From NCBI GenBank assembly GCA_018398805.1, contig JAGFBZ010000863.1, forward strand, positions 1,304,501-1,368,500: a stretch of DNA of 64,000 bases, in the 5' to 3' direction. The notes under the pieces were generated by a model that saw nothing but the letters and a program-made list of their open reading frames with translations, was not told where the DNA came from and did not search any database. Positions 1-12,280 of this stretch are shown one piece after another (positions within the stretch are counted from its first letter, which is position 1; each line of letters begins with the position of its first letter). Origin of the DNA: Hirundichthys speculiger. Lineage: Eukaryota; Chordata; Actinopteri; Beloniformes; Exocoetidae. A program made the position numbers and the translations under genes.

Positions 1-2620
1 TTACAGTTTTATGTGCAAACTGACTCTTTTTTGTTCTTATCTACGCTGTTAAAATGCAATATATAAATATAAATGATAGCAGCCTTCTTCAGATAAGTGA
101 CTGTCAGTTTCTACATCTCAGTGTTTTTAACCTTTCTTTGTGTTTATGTTAGATATATTCTTTTTAATATTCCCAGAAGAGATTTTTGGCCTCGGTTCTC
201 CAAAGAATTTAAAAGTAAACAGTGTGAATGGGTCCAGCTGGTGTGTTTTCATTGCAGTGGGGCTCCTGATGGTCTCATGGCTGTTGTTGGCTTTGGTGTA
301 GTCTTAAATGTTTGTTTCTGCACTTGCAGTCATAAATCCCCTCACTTCTCACCCAAAACTTGGCTTGCTGCCTTGTGGCTAATTGCCCTACAGAGTTACA
401 GCTTGCCATAAAACAAGTTGGCATTTATAAGGATTGAATTGAGGCTACTTACAGAATCTCAATTTGTTAAGGTGTCTAACAGGGCGCTGGATACAAAAAG
501 AGTTAACTGGGATTTCAAGATAATTTTTTTCTAGAGAGCTGTTCTTTGGTTTGAAATACTTTTTCATCTCCTATTATGTGTCATTTTGCACAATGTCACA
601 ACTGGAGCTGAACATCGTCTAACTTGTATAGAAGTTGTAAAAGAGCATAAGTTATAGCTTTTACTAAAAGGGGCCTCTTTCTAAATCAAATAAATTCTCA
701 ATTTATTGAGCTCCATATAGTTCCATATTCAAAGCAAATTCATCTCTTTTTGGAAGCTAAGAGGAATTAAAAAAGGGACTCAGTGTTTGCTCTCTAATTT
801 TCTCAGCTGTTAATCTGATTTTAACACTCAGTAGGTGTGTTGCTGAGGTGTCAATCAAGTGTGAAGACATTTTATGATCATTTTCATATTTTGGTGAAAA
901 GTTGTTTTCTGCTACACAAATGAAACTTCCAGTTTCCATGTCATGACAGGTCTTTGTCATGAGAATGATGTGCTCCAAACATCATAGACTATTGCTGATT
1001 TTAAACTCATACATACATAGTAACGAATCCAAATTGTAAAGGATTGTATATTAATCACTGTAACTGCCGTGTTATCCGTGTTAAATTCACAGCGATTATG
1101 TGAAAGCCAGTGACTACCACAAATCTTGTTTTTGTTTTATCATTTGTTTTATTAAGGCTGGGTAACCATTGCATGTGGCCCTTAAATACACCTGGGGTCT
1201 GTAAAGATCCTAAAATGTTACTTGATGATTACTTATACAAGTATGTTGTGACAAATTATTAAATTAATAACTATTTGTTGTGTAGCCTTGCTATACACAT
1301 AATCCTTATGGAGAAATAGATTTCTTCTGCTGATTTCAGTAAGTTACTCTACTTTTTCCTTGAGATGAAAAATAAAAATGTCCACACAGCTGTGCTGTCA
1401 TATTTCACCTTGTAACTAAACATTAGTGTTAACATTCGAGGTTCAACCTCCATCCAGAAGCATGGTGGTTTGGTGGTTAGCATTGTGCATGGAGTTTGCA
1501 TTTTATGCAACATATAGTTAAATCTGACCATTTAGCTGAAGTAGCACAAAGGAAACTTTTGTGATTTTTAGTGCTTTGGATCCTCATATGGAGGTTGAGT
1601 AGCTTCTATAACACTTTAGATGATTTACTTTTGCTTGGTGTCTTCTTCAGTCACTCTTTCATTGTCAGTTCTCATTTTCTTCCTTCATTAATTTCTTGAA
1701 CATCTTAGTTGCATCTGATGTTCGCTGGTGCTTTGATGTGCGGCAGAGTACTGTAAGTGATACACAGTTGTCCAACCAGGATTAGAGCTACTTTGTCTGG
1801 TTTTGGCCCTCAGATCCTCCCACCCACACACACACGTTACAAATGCTTCTGAAAACATGCAATATATCCCCATGTTCCTGTGCGTGTGTTGTCTTCTGCC
1901 CACATCCTAAAAACATGCATGTCAGGATACCCGAGATGATGAATGAACACATTCACATGCACACAAGAGCACAAGCTCCACATACGTCTGTTAGCTGAGA
2001 AACAATGGGCTCATAGTGCTGAGATGTACTGATAACCGGTCTAGGGTCCAGTCCACCTCTGCCTCAACCCTGGCAGTTACCTACTAGGTTCCTCCAAGTG
2101 CTTTTTAATGTACACAATGTTTTGACACATCTAGAGGAAATGACATTTTCTTACTATAAACCTTGTAAATAAAACTATTTACAGGGAAATCTGACATAAA
2201 ACCTATCTGTGCCTATAAAAGCCTGCCAAGGTCTAATATATGGCCATGGCCAACAACTTGATATGCCACTAAAGCACCAGTAAGTCAGTGCAGAGCCAAA
2301 ACTAAGAGTGAAACATAAAATGGAGCCCCCTAAACAGCTTTTCCTGGGTTAGATTATTACAAATCAGGTAAGAGGGATACATACATCTGAGAGACAACCA
2401 TCTGGTAAATGAAGACAGAAAGCAAAAAAAGGCAAACAGGACATGCATAATACAGCCCTATTCACATCAAGCAAATAATACAAAATACACTAATGCACTT
2501 TTAAATGCATTTCTTCATCATACGGCTGTAACAGTGCTGACAAAGCAGAAATGATTGACACATCATCCCTAAATTATTCTTACATAGCCATTCTCTCATT
2601 CAAACCACTATGCAAAAACT
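1..2620. other. Gene-less intronic stretch
   Basis: No exon with a recognisable protein match, RNA gene or intact mobile element was seen on either strand. Open frames here are short and of biased composition. Around 1,880-2,110 there is wording that resembles the decayed tail of a common fish LINE/SINE ('cacatcctaaaaacatgcat'), but it is too degraded to classify. On the tenm3 model this is deep intron on the minus-strand gene. Confidence 0.5.
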
Positions 2621-2625
2621 GGCAA

Positions 2626-2738
2626 TGTGTGTGTGTGTGTGTGTGTGTTTGTATTGAACGAGATACATGAGAGGAACACAACACTGCATTAATAAAAGCA
2701 TATATGTCCGCACGGGTCAAACACACACACACACACAC
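2626..2738. repeat. Two dinucleotide microsatellites
   Basis: A (TG)n tract of about 24 bases starts at 2,626, and an (AC)n tract of about 19 bases lies at 2,720-2,738. About 70 bases separate them. Because they are complementary in sense, they could pair as a loose inverted repeat. No function is implied. Confidence 0.9.
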
Positions 2739-2989
2739 TTCCTGTAAATTGGCCTTTCAGGGTTGCAACCTTCACTTACTCGAAACAACCACACAAAACA
2801 ATTGAAGAGAGACAGGAGGAGTGGTTTCACAGCGTAAAGAGATAAGAGTGAGAGGGAGTGGTAGGAGTCCAAAACACTCCTGAGAGAGAGGATGTTTATG
2901 CAGTCTTTCAGCCCTTTAAACAAAGTTGAGTCTCTATCGTTTTCTTTAACAGATTAATATCTGAGGTTATCGCTCTCTCTGATCCCTCT

Positions 2990-3270
2990 TCACTTCGGGC
3001 TGTTTTCACACATGTGCAGCGGTCCTGAATCGCTGTATTTTACGATCTCTGTCAGAGAGGACACCTGTGCATCGGTGCTCGTAGCTCTTACAGCAAAGCC
3101 CCTCTCTTCTCACTTCTCTCTTCTTCAGATGTATTTTAGGGATTGAGACGTTCCCCAAATTGCTGTGTGAGATCAACTTTCAGGTCAAAGTAACAGCGGA
3201 CAGAGGAAAGGAGACAAGGGAACCGGAACTAAAGAAGAGGAATGGTGAATGTCTGGACCTGGACCAGAGC
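2990..3270. other. GC-richer segment of unknown nature
   Basis: This block has more CpG and higher GC than its surroundings and is not a repeat I recognise. On the plus strand a long pyrimidine tract ending in CAG (about 3,110-3,128) resembles a splice acceptor. The following sequence is not a known coding exon. It could be a conserved non-coding element or an old exon; the sequence alone does not decide. Confidence 0.2.
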
Positions 3271-3460
3271 TTAACCAAGAAAACATTCCTGTGTTTTGTT
3301 TTATCAATTTTGACATTACATGACATTTTTACAAGAAGTACATTCAAATATATAATTAATCCAGTTAAATAAGACTAAATTAAACTACGCATATTAAACA
3401 GGTCAGCCACAGCATTTAAACCACTGACCACACATCATCTTGTTACACTGTCACGCTCTG

Positions 3461-3500
3461 CATCCATGTGAGTGTCTGCATCCTGACATTCACATGGATG
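3461..3500. repeat. Short inverted repeat (16-bp arms)
   Basis: The arms at 3,461-3,476 and 3,485-3,500 (CATCCATGTGAGTGTC and GACATTCACATGGATG) pair over 16 positions with a single G-T mismatch around an 8-base loop. It is shorter than a usual pre-miRNA hairpin, and no flanking pairing extends it. Confidence 0.6.
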
Positions 3501-6500
3501 TTACTTTGGACACCTTTCACCTCACTGAACATTTTTGCTAAATAAATAAATGCAAGCAGAATTCGGTTTTACTCAGTTTTAAGGTTCGAGGTAGAAAAAG
3601 GGAATTGTGCGGTGAAAGCTGGAGATCGTGTCAGGGACAAGGGATATGTATGTGAATAGTTGTTCTCACAAGTATATATAAATGTTTATATGTCTGTTTC
3701 TGGATAGCTGAAGGCTGCAAAAAGCTGCAAAAATCTCAGAATACAAAAACAAATAAATATTTTAGCTGCATAAATGAGTTACAATCAGTTATGGGACTTA
3801 TCAAGCCATCTGTTAGAAGACACAGTCACACATCAAACATTTACTTCATTAAGTAATTAAAATTTACTTACACTTACACAAAAAGCATCAAACTTGACTG
3901 GTAATAAATTGATGGACACTTGTCATTACCATGAACAATGTTTCTACGAGTAATAAACTCCACAAACCTGTAACTAGTTATACAGTTGCTAAATAGTGGA
4001 TAAAACCTTTTTCTCTTGCTTCATTCATTCAAAAGAACATTCAAATGGGTAATACAGATGATAAGATTAATTCTGAATTGCTTCATGCGTGTGATATCAA
4101 CGTCAAATCAAGCATGTCAGGACACAACGAGGGGGAAGGGCTGCAATGGATCACATGTTCTTCACCTGTCGGACAGGTTTTTCAGAGCGGTGAAGTTTTA
4201 CAGATGAAAAGGGTAGGCAATTTCTTTTTTATTGCTCGCCATTTAGTAAAAACACTTACAGCAAAGAATAACACTTGAAAGGTCAAACGTCTGAGTAATC
4301 TTTTAACAAAAGAAATGCCATCTTAAAAGTGCAAATGACTTGTTAGAGATGAAGCGGCTTAAATTTTAACAATGTTACAGTAAAATTGAAAGACCCATTC
4401 GAGAAAAAAAAATGCAATACTGACATAAATACTGACATTTAAATACATTTATCACCTCTAAGGTGACTTATGCTTCCATGTCAAACCAACAATGCAGAAG
4501 GTTAACCTCTGCTACACACAGACTGATGTGCACCACATTGGCTCAATGTGGAACAACAGTAACACCCTACAGGGAAGCCAAAGTATGCCCATACTGGTCG
4601 ACTTGAAAAACGCCAGACGTTTTTCAAGTCGCTCCTGCTCCGCATGTTCCCCACTACCGTTCGCCATCTCAAGCACTCACAATTCACACCGCTGTCTGTG
4701 GCTCACGTGACAATCCGTAGATCAGGGAGCAATTACTGCAGACCACAGATCATCCGCGATCCTTCACAGTCTGAGTTGCGGCCCAAAAACTATAGAAATG
4801 AGCTGTCGCACGAATGCACACACAGAAGCCAGTAGAAGGCAGAGGTTTCCACACACTCACTAACATCACCACCTGCAGGTGCTTATGGTTCATTTTCCAT
4901 TCACAGCGGCTGGCTTCATTTTTCAGAGAAGCTCAGAAAGATCTAGAGGAAAGATCTGTGTTTAACTGTGAAGCTTTGCATTTCAGAAGACAAACATTCC
5001 AGGGCTACTTTTTCTCAAATGTGCTTTTTTCTGTTTTTTTTTTTTTTTTTTCTGGATCACTACAGTAATTAAGACACAGCAATAATTTCAATGTACTTGA
5101 AAAATGACTCTTTCCTGTTTGTTATCAGTCACTGCCTTTCAACTGTTCGACTATTAAAGACGAGATTGAGCCAATATGAACACCAAAGCAGCAAACTTTT
5201 CTGCCATTTATCTGCCACTATCGTTTATCTTCCAGTGAGTTTTGTCTTGCTGTGGCTTGTGACAGCTACAGCAGTGATGTCTGACGTAATGCAACCCTCA
5301 CGATTGTAGATAAGAGGGAATACTCCCGGCAAAGGAATCATGGAACCTACTGAAAGAAAAAAATGGAATTAAAAGAGTCGGGAACCAGAAGAAATGCGGG
5401 AAGAAGAGAAGTTAGCAGAATGATGAGGAAGACAGAGGGAGGGAGAAACAGAAAGGAAGAGGGACAACGGAGAGGGACGAGGAGAATGAAAAGGAGGTGT
5501 GTTCGCAAACCATCTGGACTTAGCCACTGATAAGAAACACTTAGTCAGCAGGCACCTCATCACTCAGCCAACTCTGCTCTTTTATTCCCAGCCTCATGCG
5601 CTGTTTAGGTGTCTCCCTTCTCAAATTTTATATTGTCCTAAACAGGAATGGACACAATTATACAACTTAATCCATACATTTTGTTTTTCACATCACTTGT
5701 CCCACAATCACTGTACGTTTGAATGTGGGAACAAAAACAAACAACAAAAAAAGTTTTTTTTTTCTACTAATGTTTTTACAAAACTCCAACCATTAATCTT
5801 GCTGAAAATTAATTAATTATCAGTATTTTAATCAAAGCCAAATCACTGCTGCACATTTAACAGGATATAAACTACTACGGTTTTATTGAACATGAAACAC
5901 AAATGACATCAACTGAAAGCCTTACACTTCGGGATGAAAGTTCAAACTCAAAATTACTGGCCTTAATACGACTGCAGTGTACGAGAGTGGAATGAACACA
6001 AAATCAATACCCCCTGTTTTCTAATTAATCAAATTAGGTTTAAAAGCCGCAGTTCATAAGAACAGAAACAATTTAAGAGTGCTTTACAAAGGCCATCAAA
6101 CTAGAAGCTGAATTACAGTATTTCTATTGATTAAATCTATATCTTGTTCTTTTTTTTTTCATTATTGCTGTACTATTGATTTTGTATTATGACAAACTCA
6201 TAATTTTAGTTTTGTGATAACACCACCAGCCAGATCACAATTCATAAAAAGCTGGAAGCTTTGAATGATTCTTTTAATGCGTCTTCGTCCATGAACTGAA
6301 GTTAAGATATCTATTTTTTTTCCTTCCAATTACTGAAAAGAAACGTGTTGCTCTCTCTCATGGAGAGAAATCTAAAACACACACACAAAGCTGCAAATGC
6401 ACCAGAGAAAAGTACATATGCAGAAAGGTCAGGAGACTCATCGGTTGCCCAGTCAGGTTTTTTTTTCCCCTGATTATCATTTTTATTTATGTGACTTTAT

Positions 6501-7570
6501 GACTATCACGTGACTAACATAAAACATTCATTGCACTGCATTTTACTTTGTGATTAAGTTCTAATTCACAACAAATCCAGAAAAGCCTTTCAGCAAAGCA
6601 CTTTCACTTTCACCCTAAAAAGAAAAAAAAAAAAAAAAAAAACTACTAAGGAAGTAAAATCAGAGAAAAAGGTTTTTCATGGTTAAACGTCAGTTGTTCT
6701 CCCCGTAGAGTCTGGTTTATGTCTGAAAAGAAACTAGTCCATCACTGCTCGGAGCTCCTCTCTGGTGTCTGTTCAGACACACGTAAGGCCTGTTTCCATC
6801 TGCGGGGACCAGAGACGTTGTACAGGGTCTAAATCATCAATGTGTCTCCATTACCAAAATACGGCCCCACGGTAAGGATTTTCCGGAAGCTTCCTGCCAC
6901 AGGGTTGGTACGTAGAGCTGCTCCAAAAATGTGCTGCTTTTTTTCTCTTTTCCTTCTTATTCTTTTATTTATTGGCAGTGGGCAAACAGTGAAAGTCTTG
7001 CACTACCGCCACCAGGTGGTATGGAGTGATAGTTTTAGAAGTCCGATTGTCCCACTGGCTCCATCAGTAAAAACAGAGATAAGACGGCTGAAAGGATTGA
7101 AGAGGAGCTCTGCCCTGTCACAATTCCAGCATCCTAGATTTTACCCCAGACTCCTGCTAATGGAAACTCAGCTAGACGTAATGTAATAACATTATAGAAT
7201 AGTCCACTGTAGATTCTGAAAAAAAATGAAACATTTTTAAAAACTAACAGCCCCATATAAAGTAATGCAGTCCATCAGAAACATTACCACTGAAGCAAAA
7301 AATACTAAAGTTTCTGTGCAAGGGCAGCTACTGTCTTACATTCATTACTTAACTCCTTTTGCAAAGTGATGTCCTTGCTCTGATGACTTTCATCATCTGG
7401 CTTTGAAACCTTAACACACATACGTACGCACACACTTACAGAGCCCTATACTGCAGACACTCAATCTATCTCACACATCCCTCTCAGAGGCCTTGTTGCT
7501 AGGTGATCATGCTCTATTTGTGGAGAGAGAGCAACAGAGAGACATAGAATGAGATGTGCATGCATGAGAG
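3501..7570. other. Gene-less intronic stretch
   Basis: No gene was recognised. The stretch contains poly-A and poly-T runs (for example around 5,035-5,051 and 6,620-6,640) and a moderately CpG-containing part at 4,480-4,850. That part holds a perfect hairpin and a TCACGTGA E-box at 4,703-4,710. At 7,009-7,019 the palindrome CCACCAGGTGG resembles the core of a CTCF/E-box motif but lacks the following C. An open frame at 6,842-7,186 has no recognisable homology. Confidence 0.45.
4599..4631. repeat. Perfect 14-bp hairpin
   Basis: CGACTTGAAAAACG (4,599-4,612) is followed by the 5-base loop CCAGA and the exact reverse complement CGTTTTTCAAGTCG (4,618-4,631). Such a clean hairpin is unusual in decayed intron sequence. 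It could be the end of a small foldback element or a recent local inverted duplication. Confidence 0.75.
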
Positions 7571-7571
7571 G

Positions 7572-7634
7572 GTGTGTGTGTGTGTGTGTGTGTGGGTGTG
7601 TGGGGGGGGGGGGGGGGGTGCGTGTGTGTGTGTG
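7572..7634. repeat. Composite (GT)n-G17-(GT)n tract
   Basis: A run of GT dinucleotides leads into 17 consecutive G residues (7,602-7,618) and then further GT repeats. It is the first of four such GT/G or C/CA composites between 7.6 and 11.4 kb. The runs can in principle form G-quadruplex (plus strand), i-motif (minus strand) and Z-DNA. Confidence 0.95.
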
Positions 7635-7715
7635 CTTGGATGGGGGTTTTCTAAGAACAATCAAGTTCTGTAAAAGCTTTCATGATGTACAGTATATTCA
7701 CATTCTTGCATACAA

Positions 7716-8009
7716 ACACACACACACACACCGGCACAGTAAATAACACAAGTAACTTGTTTCTCGGACTTGAAACAGAAACAGAACTGGCCAGTAGAAC
7801 GTGTGTGTTCTAACAGTCCATGCATGGCTGCTCATGTGAATGTGTACATATCCCTGCCACAAGATGAATGCTTGCGGGGTGTGTGTGTGTGTGTGTTAGA
7901 GTTTCTGCAATAGCTGCGGTGCCGGGATCCCCAGCAGGTCATATAATGGTTGGCTGGTCACATTGTCTGCCCCAGTGGTCACTTTTTCACACACACACAC
8001 ACACGCACA
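7716..8009. repeat. Cluster of CA and GT microsatellites
   Basis: The cluster contains a (CA)n tract near 7,716-7,731, a (GT)n tract at about 7,879-7,896 and a (CA)n tract at about 7,988-8,003. The sequence between them is unremarkable. Confidence 0.85.
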
Positions 8010-10045
8010 CACTGTCATTTTAATCTGCAAATACATCTATTATTATATGATAAAAGCTGCAGAGAAAGGAAAAAAAAACAAATCCTCCTTTGAAAGAGTG
8101 TCACACAACTTTGAAATAGCGAGTTTGTGCTTCAATGCAAATTGTTATTCTTCTAAGAACAAACATCTATGAAAGTTCAAATTATCTGATCAAATATGAC
8201 ATTTTAAAATAAAGGTAATAAAATACGGCACTTTTTACTGACATACAAAAACGCATCATGTTTGATCTGAACCACACAGACAGGAATTTCACTATAACTG
8301 CTAAATTTGTCCTAAAAGGAACTGAGATAAATTAAACTGATTTATCTCCTAATACCATTTCAAAACATGTGATAAGAAATTATAATTGAGAAATGTTATC
8401 ACAACTTCAAAATTCCGTACTTCTTTGTTGTGGACTCTGCTGCTGTGAAAAAAGCACCAGCAGCAAAGCTACATTTTACAATCATAGATGACACTCTTCA
8501 GCAAGCGAACACATCTGGAAACACAATGGGTCATCAATCAAGGTCATCAATGATTGTGGCCATGCTCATGTTTGTGTGTAATAACTTTTAAATATTATTT
8601 TTGTGACACGACATCCAGAAAACATGGACAATGTCCGTAATTGTAAAATAACACATTTTTAAAGCTGCTTATTTTATTTTACTTTCTCACTGCCTCATCT
8701 TTCTTTTCTTTTTTTTTAAACATCTTTATTTTAGCACTGTGGCGGTAAATAATGATTTTAGTTATTCATCCTAAACATTTCTTAATATGCCACAGTAATA
8801 ATTTTAAATTCACAGCACAGCAAGCAGGGTGCTTCATAATGTCACATTTAAAAAAGCTTCATAAATGTGCTGTTGAATGATAATGTAACTGAATTAAACT
8901 TTTTTCCTGTTTTGTTTTGATTGCTTTTTTTTTTTTTTTGTCTTCAATTAATGTAACCACCAGCGGAATGTAGCAGCTGTCTGTGCTGCTTGACTGGCTG
9001 CATTGTCTTGCACGGTGGTTCGTCTGAAGCTCACACTCCTCCTAATCCACTAAAACATTCCTGGGGAACAGAAAAAAGCCCGACAACCTGCACAAACCCA
9101 CACTGAAAAATATGTGAAATGGACCTGTTAAATACAGCATCATGGGCTAAATGCACAGAAGCATCTAATAAAAAATTATCAAACAATTAGAGGTGACTCC
9201 TGTTTGGTTTTTTTATATAGATTTTTTAATGCTATCCTTGCAGAAATCAATCTTTTTTTTTTAAACAGCATCTGTCATCAGCTTTTGCTGCAATAATTGG
9301 AAAAACATGTTATAATATAAATATAAAATATGTCATGTAGCATCTTCTCTGTGTCTGCATCTGTGCTCTGCATTCAGAAATATCTCAACGAAATTAGCAC
9401 AAACAGAGGAGATGGAAACGTTGGAAGGTGACGTTTGTAAAGTTAATTAACCGTCCGCTTTTTGTTTCTTCACATCACCACGCAGAATATGTAGAAAAAA
9501 ATACTACAAAGGTGTGACTTTTTACTTTTATACATAAAGTGCATGTAATTCTATGTATGTTTTTTCTGACATCTTATCATTCCCACTAACCCTGCTGAAA
9601 TCTAAATCAGTTGCACATGTTCTCTCTACTGCTGTCTTTGGCCTCTTTTCTTTACGATCTGTCCATCCACGGTCGTTTTTACGCATGTTTCCTCTCACAG
9701 TGACAGTTTAATTCCTTTAATCCATCACGTACTTCCTCTTTTGCCATGTTACTCACGCATGTCTTCAGAAGCATCTCGAATTTATGTCCCAAATTGAAAA
9801 GGTAACTGTTTGCGGGGAGTATAGAGTAGAGGGCAGCAAGAAGGAGAAAAAAAAAAGAAAAAGACGTGCTTTAAGACGCACACACGCGTACACACAACAC
9901 ACAGGCTCTTACAAAGTACGGCAGAGAGCGAGAAAAGCAGTGGAATGCAAATTTCTCTGTCTGGAAGTGATTAGGCAAAAAGCAAAAGCCCATCTTCTCT
10001 TTCTCTGTCTGAACAGCAGCACAGAGCACAGAGCCCAGGCACCCT
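8010..10045. other. Gene-less intronic stretch
   Basis: No coding or RNA gene was recognised. The part around 9,780-10,040 is less repetitive than the rest and contains an octamer motif ATGCAAAT at 9,945-9,952, the POU/Oct binding consensus. A single octamer is weak evidence for an enhancer. Confidence 0.4.
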
Positions 10046-10050
10046 GCACT

Positions 10051-10078
10051 CCCCCCCCCCCCACACAGACACACACAA
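10051..10078. repeat. C12 run followed by (CA)n
   Basis: Twelve consecutive C residues (10,051-10,062) run into ACACAGACACACAC. On the minus strand this reads (GT)n-G12, the same architecture as the tracts at 7.6, 11.08 and 11.36 kb but in the opposite orientation. Confidence 0.9.
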
Positions 10079-11041
10079 ATGTGCCTTTCAAAACACACGA
10101 TACTAAAAGCAGAGGCGTTAAATTGCTCTAAAGCCAAATCAGAGCGCCTGATGCTTCCCAGAGTGTACGTACTTTTTACCATTACTTTACCTGCTTTTCG
10201 CCCAGGTGCCACACAGAAAGCTCTCAACTCCTTTTCCCATGATGAGGTAATCATTGTTTTAAATTCTTTTTCACCCAAAACACCCAGGTCTAATGCTAAT
10301 TACACTTAGGAAGGGTTTAGCTCTCATTTTTAGATAATCTGAGCACGCATAAACATTCAAGCTCTAAAAGTATTCTCTCTTTTTTTTTTTTTGCATTTAA
10401 ATAATATCTAAATACAATATGTTAGGAACACTTTTTAATATAATTCAGTCGAGACAATTTGAACTGAAGCGGAGAAAAATGTGGAAGATTCATAAAAGCA
10501 CAATTCACGGCGGAGACGTCAGGTGTTCCTAAAAAAAGTGCTGGGATTGTGCATGCATGTAACACGTGCACAGCTGCAAATATGCATTCAAATAAGTGAA
10601 TAAATAAATATAGATGTTGTGTGTGAAAATGAATGAAGTGCTGGCAGCTTTCTGTCTGCTGCTGTCATCCAGGGTCTGTTTTGTCTGCAGGACAGAGCTA
10701 ACCTTTGGAGGCTGACATGAATCTTGCTTGTGTAAATTCAATCCATCTGTCCAGCTTCGACGCAGACTACTTTAACTGGAATCGATTCCTTGACCACCTC
10801 ATCATGACCTGTGACAGGATGACTGCCACACTCATTCAGTAACTTGATGACCATAATGTTTTTGTTTGTTGTTGTTGTTTTTTTAAACTTCTTATCATTA
10901 AGTGACTGAGAAATGAGGCCTGAAGGGTTCAAACTGTTTATGGCCACTTTTTGCAGAGAGCGGTTTGTCCAAAACTGTTCTTATTATCCATCCACAGACA
11001 CAACGGTTATGTTTCAAAACCAGACTATGATGGCAATGCTC

Positions 11042-11063
11042 GTGTGTGTGCGTGTGTGCGTGT

Positions 11064-11094
<31 letters not shown>

Positions 11095-11096
11095 GG
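11042..11096. repeat. Composite (GT)n-G19 tract
   Basis: GT repeats interrupted by GCGT run directly into 19 consecutive G residues at 11,078-11,096. The tract has the potential to form G-quadruplex and Z-DNA. It lies about 600 bp downstream of the putative minus-strand 5' exon, on the side a transcript from that exon would traverse. Confidence 0.95.
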
Positions 11097-11330
11097 TCAA
11101 AACAAACAAAAAAATTATTTATCCATGCATGCTGAGCTTGCCTTACTTACTTAACTTTCTGCTTGTGTTGGTTTGGAAAGAAAAGAAAAGTGGAAAAAAG
11201 GGAAAATAAAGGCCGAAACACAGACCACAAAGACAGGGGTGATGAAAAAATATCCAACAGAGACGTTTAAGAGCTAAACGAGAGCAAAACAGTGTTAGAA
11301 CAAAGAGATAAAAATGAGAAACAAAAGTGA

Positions 11331-11370
11331 TGTGTGTGTGTGTGTGTGTGTGTGTGGGGGGGGGGGGGGG
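11331..11370. repeat. Composite (TG)n-G15 tract
   Basis: A (TG)n run of about 25 bases ends in 15 consecutive G residues (11,356-11,370). It has the same design as the other three composite tracts nearby. In a minus-strand transcript it would appear as a C15-(CA)n intronic tract about 330 bases after the putative splice donor at 11,703. Confidence 0.95.
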
Positions 11371-11702
11371 TAATAGCCTTTTCTTTCCTCGCCCTGTTTC
11401 ACCACTTTCCTGCCATATCAAACTATGTGGCCCCTCGCCTGGATTTTTTTTTTCTCCTCCTGTTTTCTTTTCTTTTCCACACAGACACACGCACGGATCC
11501 GCTGTGTTGTTCCGTCAATGAGTTTACATTCAGTCAGTGAATTCATACAATGACAGGCAATTGACTGGAGACGAAGCAATTTCCCAAAGCATGTAGACGC
11601 ACTGATCCACGCACACACGCGCGTTCACAGACAGCCTACACACATCACCGCACTGTGCTGCTGGAAGAAAAGGAGAAAATGGGATTGAATCCAGTCCTTT
11701 AC

Positions 11703-12280
11703 CTTGTCTGTGTAAGAACTCCAGTTTCGCCCAGTTTAAAGGGTTAATGCCTCCAAAAACACATAGGATCCTTTCAGACAGGCATGAACACTCTGAGTCG
11801 CTGTGTCGCTGAGAGGGGAAAAAAAAAATTAAAAAAAATCAAGACACCACCGCCTCTGTCTTCCCTCGCTTTTCTCGTCCCTCTTCTGTTGGAAAAGACA
11901 TGAGACGCACGAGCCCCGTTTTTCTGAGATCTGCTCTCACTTCTCTTGTTCGCCGTCTCCAGGACTGTCTCCGTCTTTCCTCTGACTTCTGCTCATTCAG
12001 TCTGTCCGCTCCGTGGAAGGGATGGACAATGAAGAGCAGAGGAGGGAGAAGAACAAAAAAGAAACAACGCCTCTGCTCTCCTAGTTTTATTCCCGTCTTG
12101 TTTCTTTACTCTGACAGTTACAGAAACGCTGCATTCTGCTTCTACTCTCGTTTCGTCTCTTTCCGTCCCTCCGTCCCTCTCCCCGCCGCTGCCTCCCTCG
12201 GCTCGTGTGCGCGTGAACGTGTGTGAGTGAGCTCCTGCCACCTCTGGGTGTGCGCGTGTGCGCGTGTGCGTGCAGTTGTC
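11703..12280 (-). other. Putative 5' non-coding first exon on the tenm3 strand
   Basis: Read on the minus strand, a CpG-rich leader ends at 11,703 in CAAG followed by GTAAAG, a good splice-donor sequence. The leader contains several short upstream open frames, including one beginning ATGTCTTTTCC and a tiny ATG-CCT-GTC-TGA. It has no long conserved coding frame, as expected of a 5' UTR exon. The start at about 12,280 is a guess placed downstream of the promoter signals. It lies on the same strand as the tenm3 exon at 63.7 kb and about 51 kb downstream of it. It could therefore begin an alternative tenm3 transcript lacking the cytoplasmic-domain exon. Alternatives are the first exon of an unrelated gene continuing beyond the left edge, or a CpG-rich non-genic block. 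Composition and donor are seen directly; gene membership is inferred. Confidence 0.4.

Noticed and set aside
6842..7186. 114-codon plus-strand frame with a hydrophobic stretch, considered as a small secreted or membrane protein
   Set aside because: The hydrophobic part is encoded by a poly-T/CTT tract, there is no homology and no splice or promoter context.
9871..10278. 135-codon minus-strand frame rich in Cys, Val and Gly
   Set aside because: Its composition comes from the C12-(CA)n microsatellite and there is no coding signature.
1..11700. Next tenm3 coding exons downstream
   Set aside because: I looked for the proline-rich and transmembrane-proximal teneurin motifs on the minus strand and saw none, so the next exon must lie beyond the left edge.
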